Shown here: one piece after another, positions 30,677 to 40,809 of the stretch
How the letters are laid out: every line of letters starts with the position of its first letter
Position numbering within the stretch: the first letter of the stretch is position 1
Assembly (NCBI RefSeq): GCF_947581915.1
Contig: NZ_CANPWG010000039.1
Coordinates: forward strand, 60,292 to 124,291
Origin: Candidatus Palauibacter scopulicola
GTDB lineage: Bacteria; Gemmatimonadota; Gemmatimonadetes; Palauibacterales; Palauibacteraceae
DNA length: 64,000 nt
Reading direction: 5' to 3'
Program-made: the position numbers and the translations under genes
The notes under the pieces: model-generated
The model's input: the letters and a program-made list of their open reading frames with translations, nothing else
What the model was told of the DNA's origin: nothing
Database searches by the model: none

Positions 30677-31002
30677 CACTTCAGGAGCCGGAAGCGGTCG
30701 AGGTCCACGACTTCATAGTGCCGGAAGATCGCGATGATGATCGCGAGCCCCACGGCGGCCTCCGCCGCGGCCACGGCCATGACGAAGAAGACGAAGATCT
30801 GGCCCTCGATCCCGTGCATGCGCGAGAAGGCGACGAGGGACAGGTTCGCGGCGTTCAGCATCAGTTCGATGCACATGAAGACGATGATCGCGTTGCGCCG
30901 CAGCAGGACCCCGATCACGCCGATCGTGAACAGGATCGCGCTCACGAAGAGGGCGATGAGCCCGTTCAGGCCGAGCGCGGCCGCCATGCCCGCCTCGTTC
31001 AC
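30673..31002 (-). CDS. nuoK: NADH-quinone oxidoreductase subunit K
   Basis: NuoK is a small membrane subunit with two buried Glu residues needed for proton transfer. The 109 residues show three hydrophobic helices and the conserved [14 protein letters not shown] and [20 protein letters not shown], each with its Glu. The GTG at 31002 overlaps the nuoJ stop (GTGA) and adds MNEAG before the next ATG at 30987. Confidence 0.96.
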   Translation of the reverse strand: MNEAGMAAALGLNGLIALFVSAILFTIGVIGVLLRRNAIIVFMCIELMLNAANLSLVAFSRMHGIEGQIFVFFVMAVAAAEAAVGLAIIIAIFRHYEVVDLDRFRLLKW

Positions 31003-31547
31003 GTCCGCTCCCTCTCGCCCACGCTCCGCTCCCTGCGGGCGAGCAGGATCGTGCCCACCATGGACACGAGCAGGAGGACGCCGGTGACCTCGAGCACGAT
31101 CGTGTACTCCGTGAAGAGCGGCCGGGCCACGACGCCGACGACCCCCTGCTCCGCCGCCGCCTCGCGCAGCGCGCTGCCGGCGAGCTCCACGACGGGGCGC
31201 GCGTCCGTCCCGCCCACGAAGAGGCGCGTGAGCACGCCGAGGAAGGCGATGGAGATCGAGCCGCCGATGAGCCCGCCCACCGGCCCCCGCAGGTCGCGCC
31301 AGTCCGCGTGCCCCAGGTTCAGGAGCATGAGAACGAAGAGGAACAGGACCATGATGGCCCCGCCGTACAGGATCACGTTGATCGCCGCGATGTAGTGCGC
31401 GTCCAGCATAAGGAACATGCCCGACGTGGCGAAGAACACGCCGACCAGGAAGATCACCGCGGACACGGGGTTCCGGCGCGTGACCATGATCACCGCGCCC
31501 AGAATCGAACCCGCCGCGAAGGCCTGGAAGAGGAAGTCCTGGATCAT
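30999..31547 (-). CDS. nuoJ: NADH-quinone oxidoreductase subunit J
   Basis: NuoJ lies beside NuoK and NuoA in the membrane arm. The 182-residue protein has five hydrophobic helices and the conserved [21 protein letters not shown] segment, broken here as [14 protein letters not shown] then [12 protein letters not shown], which contains the pi-bulge helix. The C-terminus is short and charged. It follows nuoI by 19 bases, one of the few non-overlapping nuo junctions. Confidence 0.95.
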   Translation of the reverse strand: MIQDFLFQAFAAGSILGAVIMVTRRNPVSAVIFLVGVFFATSGMFLMLDAHYIAAINVILYGGAIMVLFLFVLMLLNLGHADWRDLRGPVGGLIGGSISIAFLGVLTRLFVGGTDARPVVELAGSALREAAAEQGVVGVVARPLFTEYTIVLEVTGVLLLVSMVGTILLARRERSVGERERT

Positions 31548-31566
31548 CTCGGTATCGATCGCGCCA

Positions 31567-32064
31567 TCACTGCGACGCCGGGTCCTGCGGATCCCACAGC
31601 GCCGTCACGGGGTGCTCCTGCTCGACGAGGCGCTCGAGGTCGTACACCCAGCGCTCGCGCGAGTACTCCGCGTTCTCGTAGTGCACGCCGAGGTGGATCG
31701 CCTCCACCGGGCACACCTCCTGGCAGTAGCCGCAGAAGATGCAGCGGAACTCGTCGATCTCGTAGATCGCCGCGTAGCGCTCGCCGTTCTCGTCCTCCGC
31801 CGGCACCAGCTTGATGCAGTTCACGGGACACACGGTCGGGCACAGGCCGCACGCCACGCACTTCGCCCGTCCGTCCTCGTGCACCGCCATGCGGTGCGTG
31901 CCGCGCGTGCGAGGCGCGAGTTCCCACTTCTCGTCCGGGTACTGCTGCGTCTTCTTGTTCGGGCTCAGGAGGTGCCGCATGGTGATCGACATCCCCTTCG
32001 CCGCCGCCCGCACGTACGAGCTCTCGGCCCGCGGGCGCTCCACGACCTTCACATCTCCAGGCAT
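31567..32064 (-). CDS. nuoI: NADH-quinone oxidoreductase subunit I
   Basis: NuoI carries clusters N6a and N6b that pass electrons toward N2. The 165 residues have two ferredoxin motifs, CVACGLCPTVCPVNC and CIFCGYCQEVCPVEA, spaced as expected. The N-terminal segment KGMSITMRHLLSPNKKTQQY is the membrane-contacting helix. The nuoH stop is 7 bases upstream of its ATG in transcription order. Confidence 0.97.
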   Translation of the reverse strand: MPGDVKVVERPRAESSYVRAAAKGMSITMRHLLSPNKKTQQYPDEKWELAPRTRGTHRMAVHEDGRAKCVACGLCPTVCPVNCIKLVPAEDENGERYAAIYEIDEFRCIFCGYCQEVCPVEAIHLGVHYENAEYSRERWVYDLERLVEQEHPVTALWDPQDPASQ

Positions 32065-32071
32065 CTGACCT

Positions 32072-33322
32072 CTACCCTCCCTGACCGGCGCCGCCGGCCG
32101 ACTTCGTCCCCTTCGCCCCGCCGCGGATCAGCGTCCCCCGGTCCATGGCGAAGAAGAGCACCCCCGCGAGCGCAAGGTTCACGAGGAAAAGCACGAACGC
32201 GTACCAGCCGCCGGCCGGGATCCCGACCGCCTCGATGCCGAGGATGACGAAGGCGATGACGAGGATGTAGACCGTCACCGCTTCGAGCATGAACTTCCAG
32301 CCCAGGTCCATGAGCTGGTCGTAGCGGAAGCGCGGCAGCGTCCACCGAATCCATACGAAGACGAGCACGAGCAGCGACGTCTTCACGCCGAAGGCGCCGA
32401 GCGTGAGCAGCGTCTTCCACCACGTCGGCTCCCCGATCACCGTCCCGTCGGAGAGGACGCGGATGTTGTCCCCCTGCCAGAACGGGATGTCCCACCCGCC
32501 GAGGAAGAAGACCGTGACGAGCGCCGCGACCGTGATCACGTGCGCGAACTCGCCGATCATGAACATCGAGAACTTCATCGCCGAATACTCCGTGTGGTAT
32601 CCGGTGATGAGTTCGGCCTCCGCTTCGGGCATGTCGAACGGGAGGCGGTTCGTCTCCGCGAGCCCCGACACGAAGAAGAAGAAGAGACCGATGAGGAGCG
32701 GAAACACGAACCAGGTCGCGTAGGTCGCCGGCCCCGCGGTGAACGTCTGCTGCATGGAGACGATCTCGGGGGCGCGCACGTCGCCGGTCAGCAGGATGAG
32801 CGGGACGAGGCTGAGCGCGAGCGCGACCTCGTAGCTCACCATCTGCGCGGAGCCGCGCAGGCCGCCGAGCAGCGAGTACTTCGACCCGGAGGCCCAGCCG
32901 CCCATGGCGACGCCGTACACGCCGATCGAACCGATCGCGAGCACGTAGAGGAAACCGATCGGCACGTCCGCCACGATCATCTCCACGAGTCCCCACTGCG
33001 TGGGCAGGGGAGAGGCGAAGGGGATGACGGCGAAGAGGATGGTGGCCGGCACGATCGCGAGGACGGGCGCGAGGAGGAAGAAGGGCCGGACCGCCTGCTC
33101 CGGCATCGTCTCTTCCTTGAGGAGGTTCTTGAGCCCGTCGGCGATGACCTGCAGGAGTCCCCACGGCCCGACGCGGTTGGGGCCGCTCCGGTCCTGCATG
33201 AAGCCGCACACCTTGCGCTCGAAGATCGTGGCGAGCATGACCGCGAGCATGAGCAAGGTGAAGAAGACCATGACCTTCCCCACGGTGGCGAGGGCGAAAG
33301 CGGCGCCGGTGACCGCGTTCAC
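32072..33322 (-). CDS. nuoH: NADH-quinone oxidoreductase subunit H
   Basis: NuoH forms the quinone-chamber floor between the peripheral and membrane arms. The 416 residues include FERKVCGFMQDRSGPNRVGP, LLKEE, GSIGVYGVAMGGWASGSKY and PFDMPEAEAELITGYHTEYS, all diagnostic. A GTG start overlaps the nuoG stop (GTGA). The C-terminal ~15 residues are a charged Gly/Lys extension. Confidence 0.97.
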   Translation of the reverse strand: MNAVTGAAFALATVGKVMVFFTLLMLAVMLATIFERKVCGFMQDRSGPNRVGPWGLLQVIADGLKNLLKEETMPEQAVRPFFLLAPVLAIVPATILFAVIPFASPLPTQWGLVEMIVADVPIGFLYVLAIGSIGVYGVAMGGWASGSKYSLLGGLRGSAQMVSYEVALALSLVPLILLTGDVRAPEIVSMQQTFTAGPATYATWFVFPLLIGLFFFFVSGLAETNRLPFDMPEAEAELITGYHTEYSAMKFSMFMIGEFAHVITVAALVTVFFLGGWDIPFWQGDNIRVLSDGTVIGEPTWWKTLLTLGAFGVKTSLLVLVFVWIRWTLPRFRYDQLMDLGWKFMLEAVTVYILVIAFVILGIEAVGIPAGGWYAFVLFLVNLALAGVLFFAMDRGTLIRGGAKGTKSAGGAGQGG

Positions 33323-34971
33323 GCGTCAGCCTTCTGCGGACCGTGGATGCCGGCCGCGGCGGCCGCCGCCGTGGCCGAGCCGGCGGCCGGGGCGCCCTTG
33401 AGGCCGATCCCGTCCCACGTGAGGCCCGCGAAGGCCGGAGCCTCCGCCACCATGCGCTCGAACGCGCCGCGCACCTCGTTGACGGCCTCGCCGTCTCCCA
33501 GGCGGGCGAGCACGCGGCTCAGCACCATCCAGCCGGGGCGGGCCAGCCCGGGCGGCCTCAGCGCCTGGTGGAAGCGCTGCACGCGGCCCTCGAAGTTCGT
33601 GAACGTGCCGTCCATCTCCGCGAAGGTCGCGATCGGGAGCACCGCGTCCGCGTTGCGCGCCGCGCCGGGGAGCCGCGTGCCGAGGTAGAGGAAGAAGTCG
33701 GCCGAGGCGCCGAAGTCCTCGCCGGCCCCCTCGAGGTCGTCATCGAGCACGACGAGCACCCCGCCCGCCGGGCCGCCGGGGAGACCGTCCGCGCGCCGCC
33801 CGCCGAAGATCTCGGCGCCCGCGACGTTCGCGGCGCGGTCCGCCCGCAGCTTGAGCGTCGGCACCGTGGGCAACTCGGCCGTCTCCCCCTGCTCCACCCG
33901 GAACGCCGCGCCCGCGACCCCGAGCCGTTCGAGCAGCCTGTGCACGTAGAACAGGTTCTCGTTCGAGGCGTCCGGCGACACGACGGCGCTGCCGCCGGGC
34001 GCGCCAAGCGCGTCAACCTTCTCCGTCACCCAGTCGAGCGCCGTCGCCCAGTCGACCGGCCGCAGGGCACCGCCGTCGTCGCCGCTATCGTCCCCGCCGT
34101 CGCGGATGAGGGGGACCTCGGCCCGCACGCCGCGGTTCGTCATCACGAGGTGATTGCGCCCGTAGTCGCACATCCACCACGAGTTGACCGCCGCGTTGTG
34201 CCGCGGCTTCACGCGCACGATCTGGTTCTCCTTCGTGTCGATCGTGACGTTGCAGCCGGTCGGGCACCCCGGGCACACGCTCGCCGTCGCGTCCATGTCC
34301 CACGCCCGCGCCTTGAACACGAAGTCCTCGTGCACGAGCGCGCCGACCGGGCACACGTCGACGATGTTCCCCTGGAAGGGGTTGTCGAGTTCGCGTCCCG
34401 GGAAGGTGTCGATGTAGGCCTTGTCCCCGCGCTGGGCGACGATGAGCGAGTCGTCCTCCGCCACGTCCCGCATGAAGCGCACGCAGCGCGTGCAGATGAC
34501 GCAGCGGTCCGCGAAGTAGAGGATGTCGTCGGAGATGCGGTCGCGCCCCATGATCCGCTTCGGCTCGTCGACCCGGCTCTCGAGCTGGTTCGTGACGTAG
34601 GCGTAGTCCTGGAGCATGCACTGCCCCGCCGCGTCGCAGATCGGGCAGTCGAGCGGGTGGTTGACGAGGAGGAACTCGATGACCGACTGGCGGGCCGTGC
34701 GCGCCGTGTCGCTCGCCGTATTCACGACCATGTCGTCGGCCGCCTGCAGCGTACACGAGGGCTCGAGCTTGGGGCGTCCCTCGACCTCCACGAGACACAT
34801 GCGGCACTGCGCCGGCCGGGTCGGGATGCCCGGATGGTAGCAGTAGCGCGGCACGACGACGCCCACGTGCTCCGCCGCCTCGATGACGCGCGTGCCGCTC
34901 GGGACCGTGACCTCGACCCCGTCGATCGTGAGCGTGACCGTCGCCTTCGCGCCGTTCTCAGCCATCGTCAC
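33319..34971 (-). CDS. nuoG: NADH-quinone oxidoreductase subunit G, short form with N7 motif
   Basis: NuoG relays electrons from NuoEF through several Fe-S clusters. The 550 residues contain the 2Fe-2S site (RYCYHPGIP, CRMCLVEV), the N5 His/Cys site (HPLDCPICDAAGQC), the N4 site (CVICTRCVRF with VDVCPVG) and a CxxCxxxC-x27-C motif (C233, C236, C240, C268) that matches the off-pathway N7 cluster. The C-terminal molybdopterin-oxidoreductase-like part is much shorter than in the ~900-residue E. coli protein. GTG at 34971 has GAGG 8 bases upstream; ATG at 34965 is the alternative. Confidence 0.94.
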   Translation of the reverse strand: MTMAENGAKATVTLTIDGVEVTVPSGTRVIEAAEHVGVVVPRYCYHPGIPTRPAQCRMCLVEVEGRPKLEPSCTLQAADDMVVNTASDTARTARQSVIEFLLVNHPLDCPICDAAGQCMLQDYAYVTNQLESRVDEPKRIMGRDRISDDILYFADRCVICTRCVRFMRDVAEDDSLIVAQRGDKAYIDTFPGRELDNPFQGNIVDVCPVGALVHEDFVFKARAWDMDATASVCPGCPTGCNVTIDTKENQIVRVKPRHNAAVNSWWMCDYGRNHLVMTNRGVRAEVPLIRDGGDDSGDDGGALRPVDWATALDWVTEKVDALGAPGGSAVVSPDASNENLFYVHRLLERLGVAGAAFRVEQGETAELPTVPTLKLRADRAANVAGAEIFGGRRADGLPGGPAGGVLVVLDDDLEGAGEDFGASADFFLYLGTRLPGAARNADAVLPIATFAEMDGTFTNFEGRVQRFHQALRPPGLARPGWMVLSRVLARLGDGEAVNEVRGAFERMVAEAPAFAGLTWDGIGLKGAPAAGSATAAAAAAGIHGPQKADA

Positions 34972-34981
34972 CCGCCATGCC

Positions 34982-36271
34982 TCAACCCGCCGCGACCAGA
35001 GAAGGCTTCATCAGCGCCTCGTAGTCGGCGCGGAACTTGTCCAGCGAGGACTCGAGCGGGAACACGACGCTGTCCGCCAGCACGCAGATCGTGCGGCCCG
35101 TCATCTGTTCGCACAGCTCGTACAGCGTGTCGATGTCGCTCGGGCGGCCGTCCCCCGCCTCGATCCGCTGCAGGATGCGGACGACCCACGACGTGCCCTC
35201 GCGGCACTGCACGCACTGGCCGCACGATTCGTGCGCGTAGAACTGCGCGATCCGGCGCATGGCCGCCACGATGTCCGTGTCCTCGTCCATCACGATCGGC
35301 GAGGCCGTGCCGAGCGCGCTGCCCGCCTCCGCGAGCCCCTCGTACGTCGTCGCGCAGTCGAGTTCGTCTCCGCTCAGGAACGCCGTGGACGACCCGCCCG
35401 GGATCACGGCCTTCACCGGCTGGCCCGAGGGCGTGCCGCCGCAGGCGTCGAAGATGATGTCGCTCAGCGGCAGGCCGAGCGCGAACTCGTAGTTGCCGGG
35501 CCGCACGAGGTGGCCCGAGCAGCTCCACAGCTTCGTGCCGGGCGACTGCTCGCTCCCCCACTGCCGGTACCAGTCCGCGCCGTGCTCGAGGATCATGGGG
35601 ACCGCCGCGAGCGTCTCGACGTTGTTCACCGTCGTCGGCATCCCGAACGCCCCGGCCTGCGCCGGGAAGGGCGGCTTGGCCCAGGGCTCGGCCCGGTTCC
35701 CCATGAGCGAGTTCATGAGGCCGGTCTCCTCGCCGGCGATGTACGCCCCGGCCCCGGCGTGGATCGTCACGTCGCACGACCACGGCGAACCCAGGATCCC
35801 GTCCCCTGCGAGACCGTTGTCGTACGCCTCGACGACCGCGGCGTTCAGCACCCGGGTTTCCTCGAAGAACTCGCCCCGCACGTAGATGTAGGCGTGCGCC
35901 GCCCCGATGGCGCGCGACGCGATCAGGCAGCCCTCGATGAGGAGGTGGGGTGTCCAGCGGATGACCTCGCGGTCCTTGAAGGCGCCGGGCTCGGACTCGT
36001 CCGCGTTGCAGCACAGGTAGTGCGGCTTGCCGTCGTCCTTCGGCATGAAGCTCCACTTGAGGCCCGTCGGGAAGCCCGCGCCGCCGCGCCCGCGCAGCCC
36101 GGAGGCCTTCACGACCTCGGTGATGTCGGCGGGCGGCATGTCGAGCGACTGCCGTAGCGCCTTGTAGCCGCCGCGGGCCCGGTAGCCATCGAGCGTGCGC
36201 GCTTCGGCCTCGCCCTGGTACCGCGAGAGCCGCGTCGTGACCTCGAGATCGCTCCGGTGCGGGAAGCTCAT
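34982..36271 (-). CDS. nuoF: NADH-quinone oxidoreductase subunit F
   Basis: NuoF binds NADH, FMN and cluster N3 at the tip of the peripheral arm. The 429 residues have SGLRGRGGAGFPTGLKW (FMN), CNADESEPGAFKDRE and ESCGQCVQCREG with a later Cys in GRTICVLADS (N3). The ATG overlaps the nuoE stop (ATGA). Length and motif order are standard. Confidence 0.97.
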   Translation of the reverse strand: MSFPHRSDLEVTTRLSRYQGEAEARTLDGYRARGGYKALRQSLDMPPADITEVVKASGLRGRGGAGFPTGLKWSFMPKDDGKPHYLCCNADESEPGAFKDREVIRWTPHLLIEGCLIASRAIGAAHAYIYVRGEFFEETRVLNAAVVEAYDNGLAGDGILGSPWSCDVTIHAGAGAYIAGEETGLMNSLMGNRAEPWAKPPFPAQAGAFGMPTTVNNVETLAAVPMILEHGADWYRQWGSEQSPGTKLWSCSGHLVRPGNYEFALGLPLSDIIFDACGGTPSGQPVKAVIPGGSSTAFLSGDELDCATTYEGLAEAGSALGTASPIVMDEDTDIVAAMRRIAQFYAHESCGQCVQCREGTSWVVRILQRIEAGDGRPSDIDTLYELCEQMTGRTICVLADSVVFPLESSLDKFRADYEALMKPSLVAAG

Positions 36272-36828
36272 GGGTTCCTCGCGCCGCGAAGATCCGCCAC
36301 GATCTCGGGCACGCGCTCCGGCGTGACGTCCTCGAGGTAGCGGTCGTTGACCTGGACGACGGTGGCGAAGCCGCACGCGCCGAGACACTCCGCCTCGATC
36401 ACGGTGAACTCCCCGTCCTCCGAGATCTCCCCCTCGCGCGTCCCCGTCTCGGCGAGGAAGCCGCGAAGCACCTCTTCGGCCCGGTTCAGGTGGCAGGAGA
36501 TGTTCGTGCACACCTGGACGAAGTGACGCCCGACCGGGTGCTTGTTATACATCGTGTAGAAGGTTGCGATCGAGTGGACGTAGGCCGGGGTCAGGTCCAG
36601 CGCCTCGGCGACCTCGACCATGTCCGCGGGTTCGATCCATCCTTTCACCGACTGCACGAAGCCGAGCATGGGGAGGAGCGCCGCCTGTTTCGTCGGATAG
36701 CGGGAGAGGGCCGCCTCCAGCCGGTGCCTCCCTTCCTCCGTCTCGAAGATGGGACCGTCGAACGTCTCCCTCGCCGTCAACTGGAAGGGCTGCGCCCCGA
36801 CGACCGCGGGGTGGATCCGCCGGCTCAC
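36268..36828 (-). CDS. nuoE: NADH-quinone oxidoreductase subunit E
   Basis: NuoE is the thioredoxin-fold partner of NuoF carrying 2Fe-2S cluster N1a. The 186 residues contain [10 protein letters not shown] (C-x4-C) and [16 protein letters not shown] (C-x3-C), the four cluster ligands, after an N-terminal helical domain ([16 protein letters not shown]). A GTG start overlaps the nuoCD stop (GTGA). Confidence 0.96.
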   Translation of the reverse strand: MSRRIHPAVVGAQPFQLTARETFDGPIFETEEGRHRLEAALSRYPTKQAALLPMLGFVQSVKGWIEPADMVEVAEALDLTPAYVHSIATFYTMYNKHPVGRHFVQVCTNISCHLNRAEEVLRGFLAETGTREGEISEDGEFTVIEAECLGACGFATVVQVNDRYLEDVTPERVPEIVADLRGARNP

Positions 36829-38678
36829 CGGTCGATCTCCCCGAGCACGACGTCGAGCGAGGCGTTGATCGCGACGACATCCGCGACGAGTTCGTCCTTC
36901 ACGAGTTCCGGGAGCGACGCGATGTTGATGAACGAGGGCCCGCGGAAACGGCAGCGCACGGGCTTCGTGCCACCGTCGGAGATGATCCCGAACCCCAGTT
37001 CGCCCTTCGAGCTTTCGATGGAGTACCACGTCTCGCCGGCCGGCACGCGGACGCCCTCCATCACGAGCTTGAAGTGCGAGATCATGGTGTCGATCGACCC
37101 CATCGCCTCCCCCTTCGGGGGCAGGACGATTCGGTAGTCGTCGATGTTGATCGGGCCGCCGGGAAGCCCGTCCAGCGCCTGCTCGATGATGCGGACGCTC
37201 TGCCGCATCTCCTCCACCCGCACGAGGTAGCGGTCGTAGACGTCGCCGGCCGTCCCCACGGGCACGTCGAAGTCGTACGCCTCGTAGCCCAGATAGGGAC
37301 GCGCCTTCCGCACGTCGTAGGCCACGCCGCTCGCGCGCAGCGTGGGTCCGGTGACGCCGTAGCTCACCGCCTTGTCCGCCGGGAGCACGCCGATGTCCAT
37401 CGTGCGGCCCTGCCAGATCGCGTTGCGCGACAGGAGCCGCTCCACCTCGTCCAGCGTCTCCGGGAAGGTGGCCGCGAAGTCGCGCGCCGCCGCCGTCCAG
37501 CCCACGGGCAGGTCCGCCATCATCCCGCCGACCCGCGTGACGGAGGTCGTGATCCGCCCCCCCGTGTACGCTTCGTGCAGGTTGTAGATCCGCTCGCGCT
37601 CCTGGAAGGTGTAGAGGAAGACAGAGAAGGCGCCGATGTCGATCGCCGTCGTGCCCAGCCACAGGAGGTGGCCGAGGATGCGGTTCAACTCGCCGAGGAT
37701 GACGCGGACGACGCGGCAGCGCTCCGTGATCTCGACGCCGAGGAGCGCTTCGACCGCCCCGGCGTAGCCGATGTTGTAGAGCATCGGCGCGAGGTAGTCC
37801 ATGCGGTCCGTGTAGGGGACGCACTGGTTCCACTCGCGGTATTCGCACGTCTTTTCGAAGCCCGTGTGCAGGTACCCGATGTGGGGGGAGCAGCGCACGA
37901 TGCGCTCACCGTCGAGCTGCAGCACGAGCCGGAGGACGCCGTGCGTGGCCGGGTGCTGCGGTCCCATGTTGATGAGGATGGGTGCGCCCTCGAGGGCGTC
38001 CTCGGGCTGCTCGTCCGGATTCACGTCGCGGATGCCGTCGAGCACTCCGCCCTCCGCCGCGCCCCCGGACGGCTCCCGCACCTCCCCGTCTTCGGTGACG
38101 GCGTAGCCCGCCAGCTCCAGCTCCTCGACGGCGTACATGTCGATGAGGTCGCGGGAGAGCGCGCGGCTCACCTGCGCGGAGCGGCTGAAGCGGCCGCGGA
38201 GCGGAAAGTCCTTCCGGAGGGGGAAGCCCTCCTCGTAGTTCTCCGGCATGAGGATGCGGCGCAGGTCCGGATGGCCGCGAAAGCTCACGCCGTACATGTC
38301 CCACACTTCGCGCTCGAGCCAGTCGGCGGCGAGCCACACGTCGGTGACGCTGTCCAGCTCGAGGTCGTCCATCGGCACCTCGCACGCGACCCGTAGCTGC
38401 CGGCCGTGCGCCATGGACCAGAGCTGGTACCACACCTGGATCGGGGCTCCGATGCCCGCGTGCGCCCCCATGAGGTCCGCGAGCAGGTCGTACGCCTGGT
38501 CGGGCGTCTCGTGCAGGAAGCGGAGCGCTTCGGCGACGATGCCGGGATCGATCCACACGACCGGATAGCCGAGCGCGTCGCGCTCCACGCGCCGCACGCC
38601 CTCCCCGAAGCGTTCGCGAAGGGCGCCGACCGAGGGATGGCTCGCCGCCTCCCCGTCGGGGGACGTGCCCCGCACCAT
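36825..38678 (-). CDS. nuoCD: Fused NADH-quinone oxidoreductase subunits C and D
   Basis: This single polypeptide joins NuoC (about 1-200: [28 protein letters not shown]) to NuoD (about 230-617: [31 protein letters not shown], and a C-terminal VLGEIDR), separated by an acidic linker. NuoD lines the quinone pocket and NuoC docks to it. No stop or frameshift lies between them. I use the ATG at 38678 (617 residues); a TTG at 38711 would add 11 residues and no clear Shine-Dalgarno favours either. Confidence 0.95.
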   Translation of the reverse strand: MVRGTSPDGEAASHPSVGALRERFGEGVRRVERDALGYPVVWIDPGIVAEALRFLHETPDQAYDLLADLMGAHAGIGAPIQVWYQLWSMAHGRQLRVACEVPMDDLELDSVTDVWLAADWLEREVWDMYGVSFRGHPDLRRILMPENYEEGFPLRKDFPLRGRFSRSAQVSRALSRDLIDMYAVEELELAGYAVTEDGEVREPSGGAAEGGVLDGIRDVNPDEQPEDALEGAPILINMGPQHPATHGVLRLVLQLDGERIVRCSPHIGYLHTGFEKTCEYREWNQCVPYTDRMDYLAPMLYNIGYAGAVEALLGVEITERCRVVRVILGELNRILGHLLWLGTTAIDIGAFSVFLYTFQERERIYNLHEAYTGGRITTSVTRVGGMMADLPVGWTAAARDFAATFPETLDEVERLLSRNAIWQGRTMDIGVLPADKAVSYGVTGPTLRASGVAYDVRKARPYLGYEAYDFDVPVGTAGDVYDRYLVRVEEMRQSVRIIEQALDGLPGGPINIDDYRIVLPPKGEAMGSIDTMISHFKLVMEGVRVPAGETWYSIESSKGELGFGIISDGGTKPVRCRFRGPSFINIASLPELVKDELVADVVAINASLDVVLGEIDR

Positions 38679-38727
38679 GCGCGGAGGCGCGGTCGTCGTC
38701 GCGGTCGTCAACGGCGGAGCGCCCCGC

Positions 38728-39441
38728 TCAATCCCGGTGTTCCAGGCGGCGTTCGCGCCGGTCGCGCGACCGGGCCAGCGCGGAGGTCGGGCCGAGCCCG
38801 CTCATGCGGTTCTGGTTCGTCGAGTTGCCGAAGGGCTGGGCGACGAGTTCGATCGTCTCCGGGGGCAGGTTCGGGCGTCCGACCGCCTCCGGCGCCTCGT
38901 CCCGAGAGCCGGGGTCGGCCAGCGACTCTCCCTTGATCTTCTCCTGGATCATGAGGAGCCCGTAGATCAGCCCTTCCGGCCGGGGCGGGCAGCCCGGGAC
39001 GTAGACGTCGACCGGCACGATCGTATCGATCCCCTGGACGATCGTGTAGTTATCGAACATCCCGCCGGAACTCGCGCACGCGCCCATTGACACGCACCAC
39101 TTGGGCTGCGGCATCTGGTCCCACACCCGGCGCAGGACCGGGGCCAGCTTGTAGGTCACCCGGCCCGCGACGATCATCAGGTCGGCCTGCCGGGGGCTGA
39201 AGGACATCCGCTCCATCCCGAAGCGGCCGATGTCGTACTTGCTCGCGGCGGACGCCATCATCTCGATCGCGCAGCAGGCAGTGCCGAACGGCATGGGCCA
39301 CAGCGAGTTGCGGCGCGCCCAGTTGATGACGTAGTCGAGCTTCGTCGTCATCCAGTTGTGCGGGATGCCGGTGTCGACCCGACCCTCGTCGGAATGCGCG
39401 TCCGGGTGCGCGCCGGGTGGCAGCGTATCGAGCGTTCTCAT
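38728..39441 (-). CDS. nuoB: NADH-quinone oxidoreductase subunit B
   Basis: NuoB holds cluster N2, the last electron donor to quinone. The 237 residues include [11 protein letters not shown] with the tandem Cys, [15 protein letters not shown] and [14 protein letters not shown], completing the four N2 ligands. The C-terminus runs ~60 residues beyond the usual end and is rich in Arg, Pro and Glu. Confidence 0.97.
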   Translation of the reverse strand: MRTLDTLPPGAHPDAHSDEGRVDTGIPHNWMTTKLDYVINWARRNSLWPMPFGTACCAIEMMASAASKYDIGRFGMERMSFSPRQADLMIVAGRVTYKLAPVLRRVWDQMPQPKWCVSMGACASSGGMFDNYTIVQGIDTIVPVDVYVPGCPPRPEGLIYGLLMIQEKIKGESLADPGSRDEAPEAVGRPNLPPETIELVAQPFGNSTNQNRMSGLGPTSALARSRDRRERRLEHRD

Positions 39442-39466
39442 CGCGCCTCCGCGTCCGGTCCCGGGT

Positions 39467-39823
39467 TCAGTCCCATTCGAGGGCCCCCTTCTTCCACGCG
39501 TACACGAGTCCCACGCCGAGCACCGTGAGGAATGCCGTGATCTCCACGAACCCGACCATCCCCAGCTCCCGGAAGATCGCGGCCCACGGAATGAGGAAGA
39601 GCGTCTCGATGTCGAGGACGATGAAGAGCATCGCCACGATGTAGAAGTTGACCGAGAAACGCTCCCGCGTCGTCCCGAGCGGGGGAATCCCCGACTCGTA
39701 CGGGCTCGCCTTCACCGGGGTCGGCCGGCGGGAGCCCACGAAATGTGATACGCCCATCATCGCGGCCGCGTTCAGCACGCCGACCAACGCGAGGATCAGG
39801 ATGCCGAGATATGGGTCGAGCAA
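39467..39823 (-). CDS. nuoA: NADH-quinone oxidoreductase subunit A
   Basis: NuoA is a three-helix membrane subunit near NuoH and NuoJ. The 118 residues show [13 protein letters not shown] (usually YECG), [20 protein letters not shown] and the third helix [19 protein letters not shown]. The TTG at 39823, preceded by GAGAGGAG at about 10 bases, gives the normal length; the frame is open further upstream, but those residues are not NuoA-like. It is the first nuo gene, so the promoter should lie in the divergent gap. Confidence 0.93.
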   Translation of the reverse strand: MLDPYLGILILALVGVLNAAAMMGVSHFVGSRRPTPVKASPYESGIPPLGTTRERFSVNFYIVAMLFIVLDIETLFLIPWAAIFRELGMVGFVEITAFLTVLGVGLVYAWKKGALEWD

Positions 39824-39939
39824 GGGGGTTCGCTCCTCTCGTGCGAGCTTGTGAATTTCTTCACTTTCCCGCGCCGCGAAGGTATCGCGGAGGGGTAGCA
39901 CCGGCAAGCGGTATTTTCGCCCCAAACCGGAGGGAGTGA
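39824..39939. promoter_or_regulatory. Divergent promoter region nuoA/hydrolase
   Basis: This 116-base gap separates the diverging nuo operon and hydrolase gene and must hold promoters for both. On the minus strand a TTGCCG is followed after 17 bases by TACCTT, a weak match. On the plus side a strong GGAGGGAG Shine-Dalgarno abuts the hydrolase start. No operator or riboswitch is evident. Confidence 0.4.
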
Positions 39940-40809
39940 GTGAGTCGAGAGCGGGCTGTGGCACGGAATGTGGCGATCGGCGACGGCACGGTGCGCGTCG
40001 CGATTCTGGGCCGGGGACGCCCCGTCCTCTTCCTGCACGGGATCAGCGCCCACGGGCGGGCGTGGCGGCCCGTCGCCGAACGCTTCGCCGAGGAACATCC
40101 GGGGTGGGAGTGCTGGCTTCCCGACCTGCCGGGCCGGGGCGCCTCGGACGCGCTGGCGGAACTCTCCTACACGCTCGACGACGAGGTGCGGCGGCTTCGC
40201 GCGGTGGTGCGGGCGCTGGTGCCGGACGGCCCCCTGCCGCGCCTCGTCGCGGGGCACTCGCAGGGCGCGGCCATTGCGCTCGCACTCGCGGAGGCGGAAC
40301 CGGATATCGACGGCCTCCTGCTCTCGAACCCGGTCACGCCGGAAGTTCGGAGTCCGGCCATCCTGCGGCTGCTGCGGTCGGCCGCGGCGCGGAGGGCGGT
40401 CGGGAGCCTCCTGGCGCCGCTGCACGCCCCGCTGGGCCACCTGGTGCTGAGGCGGGCGTGCGGTCCCGCCTTCCGGGCCCCTCCGGATCTCGTCGCCGCC
40501 TACGCGCAGCCCTGGGCGAGCCCGGCGCGCGCCCGAACGCTCCTGCGCATCCTGGCCGACTGGCATCCGGCGGAACTCGAGGACCGCATGCCCCGGCGCG
40601 CGGTCGGCGCACACGTGGTGGCCGGCGCGCACGACCCGAGGATTCCGGTCGAAGCCGCGCGGCGTCTCGCCGCCCGCCTCGACTGCGACCTCACCGTGTC
40701 CCCCGACGGCGGCCACGTCCTCACAGAACAGCACCCCCGACTCCTCGCCCGACTGCTCGGAGAACTCGCCGCCCGGACGGCGTCGACTCCTAGAGCTTCG
40801 GCGGGGTGA
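39940..40809 (+). CDS. Alpha/beta hydrolase
   Basis: This 289-residue protein has an alpha/beta-hydrolase fold: the oxyanion segment [17 protein letters not shown] (about 28-44), [11 protein letters not shown], the nucleophile Ser in [14 protein letters not shown] (about 106-119), an acid-bearing GAHDPRIP and the catalytic His in [11 protein letters not shown]. The substrate is unknown. The GTG start sits just after GGAGGGAG; a GTG at 39958 is a second option. Its last 20 bases overlap the convergent dcd gene. Confidence 0.9.
   Translation: MSRERAVARNVAIGDGTVRVAILGRGRPVLFLHGISAHGRAWRPVAERFAEEHPGWECWLPDLPGRGASDALAELSYTLDDEVRRLRAVVRALVPDGPLPRLVAGHSQGAAIALALAEAEPDIDGLLLSNPVTPEVRSPAILRLLRSAAARRAVGSLLAPLHAPLGHLVLRRACGPAFRAPPDLVAAYAQPWASPARARTLLRILADWHPAELEDRMPRRAVGAHVVAGAHDPRIPVEAARRLAARLDCDLTVSPDGGHVLTEQHPRLLARLLGELAARTASTPRASAG

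Noticed and set aside
33319..34971. NuoG as a truncated pseudogene
   Set aside because: All Fe-S motifs are intact and the stop is embedded in a GTGA overlap with nuoH, so the short form looks native.
33343..35457. Long plus-strand open frame of ~700 codons opposite nuoG/nuoF
   Set aside because: Arg/His/Asp-biased translation with no domain, fully antisense to well-conserved nuo genes; a shadow of GC-rich codon usage. Similar long frames opposite nuoL, rpoN, nuoN and pyrG were dropped for the same reason.
36825..38678. nuoC-nuoD fusion as a sequencing error
   Set aside because: The linker is in frame and acidic, both halves are complete, and NuoCD fusions are known in E. coli and other bacteria.
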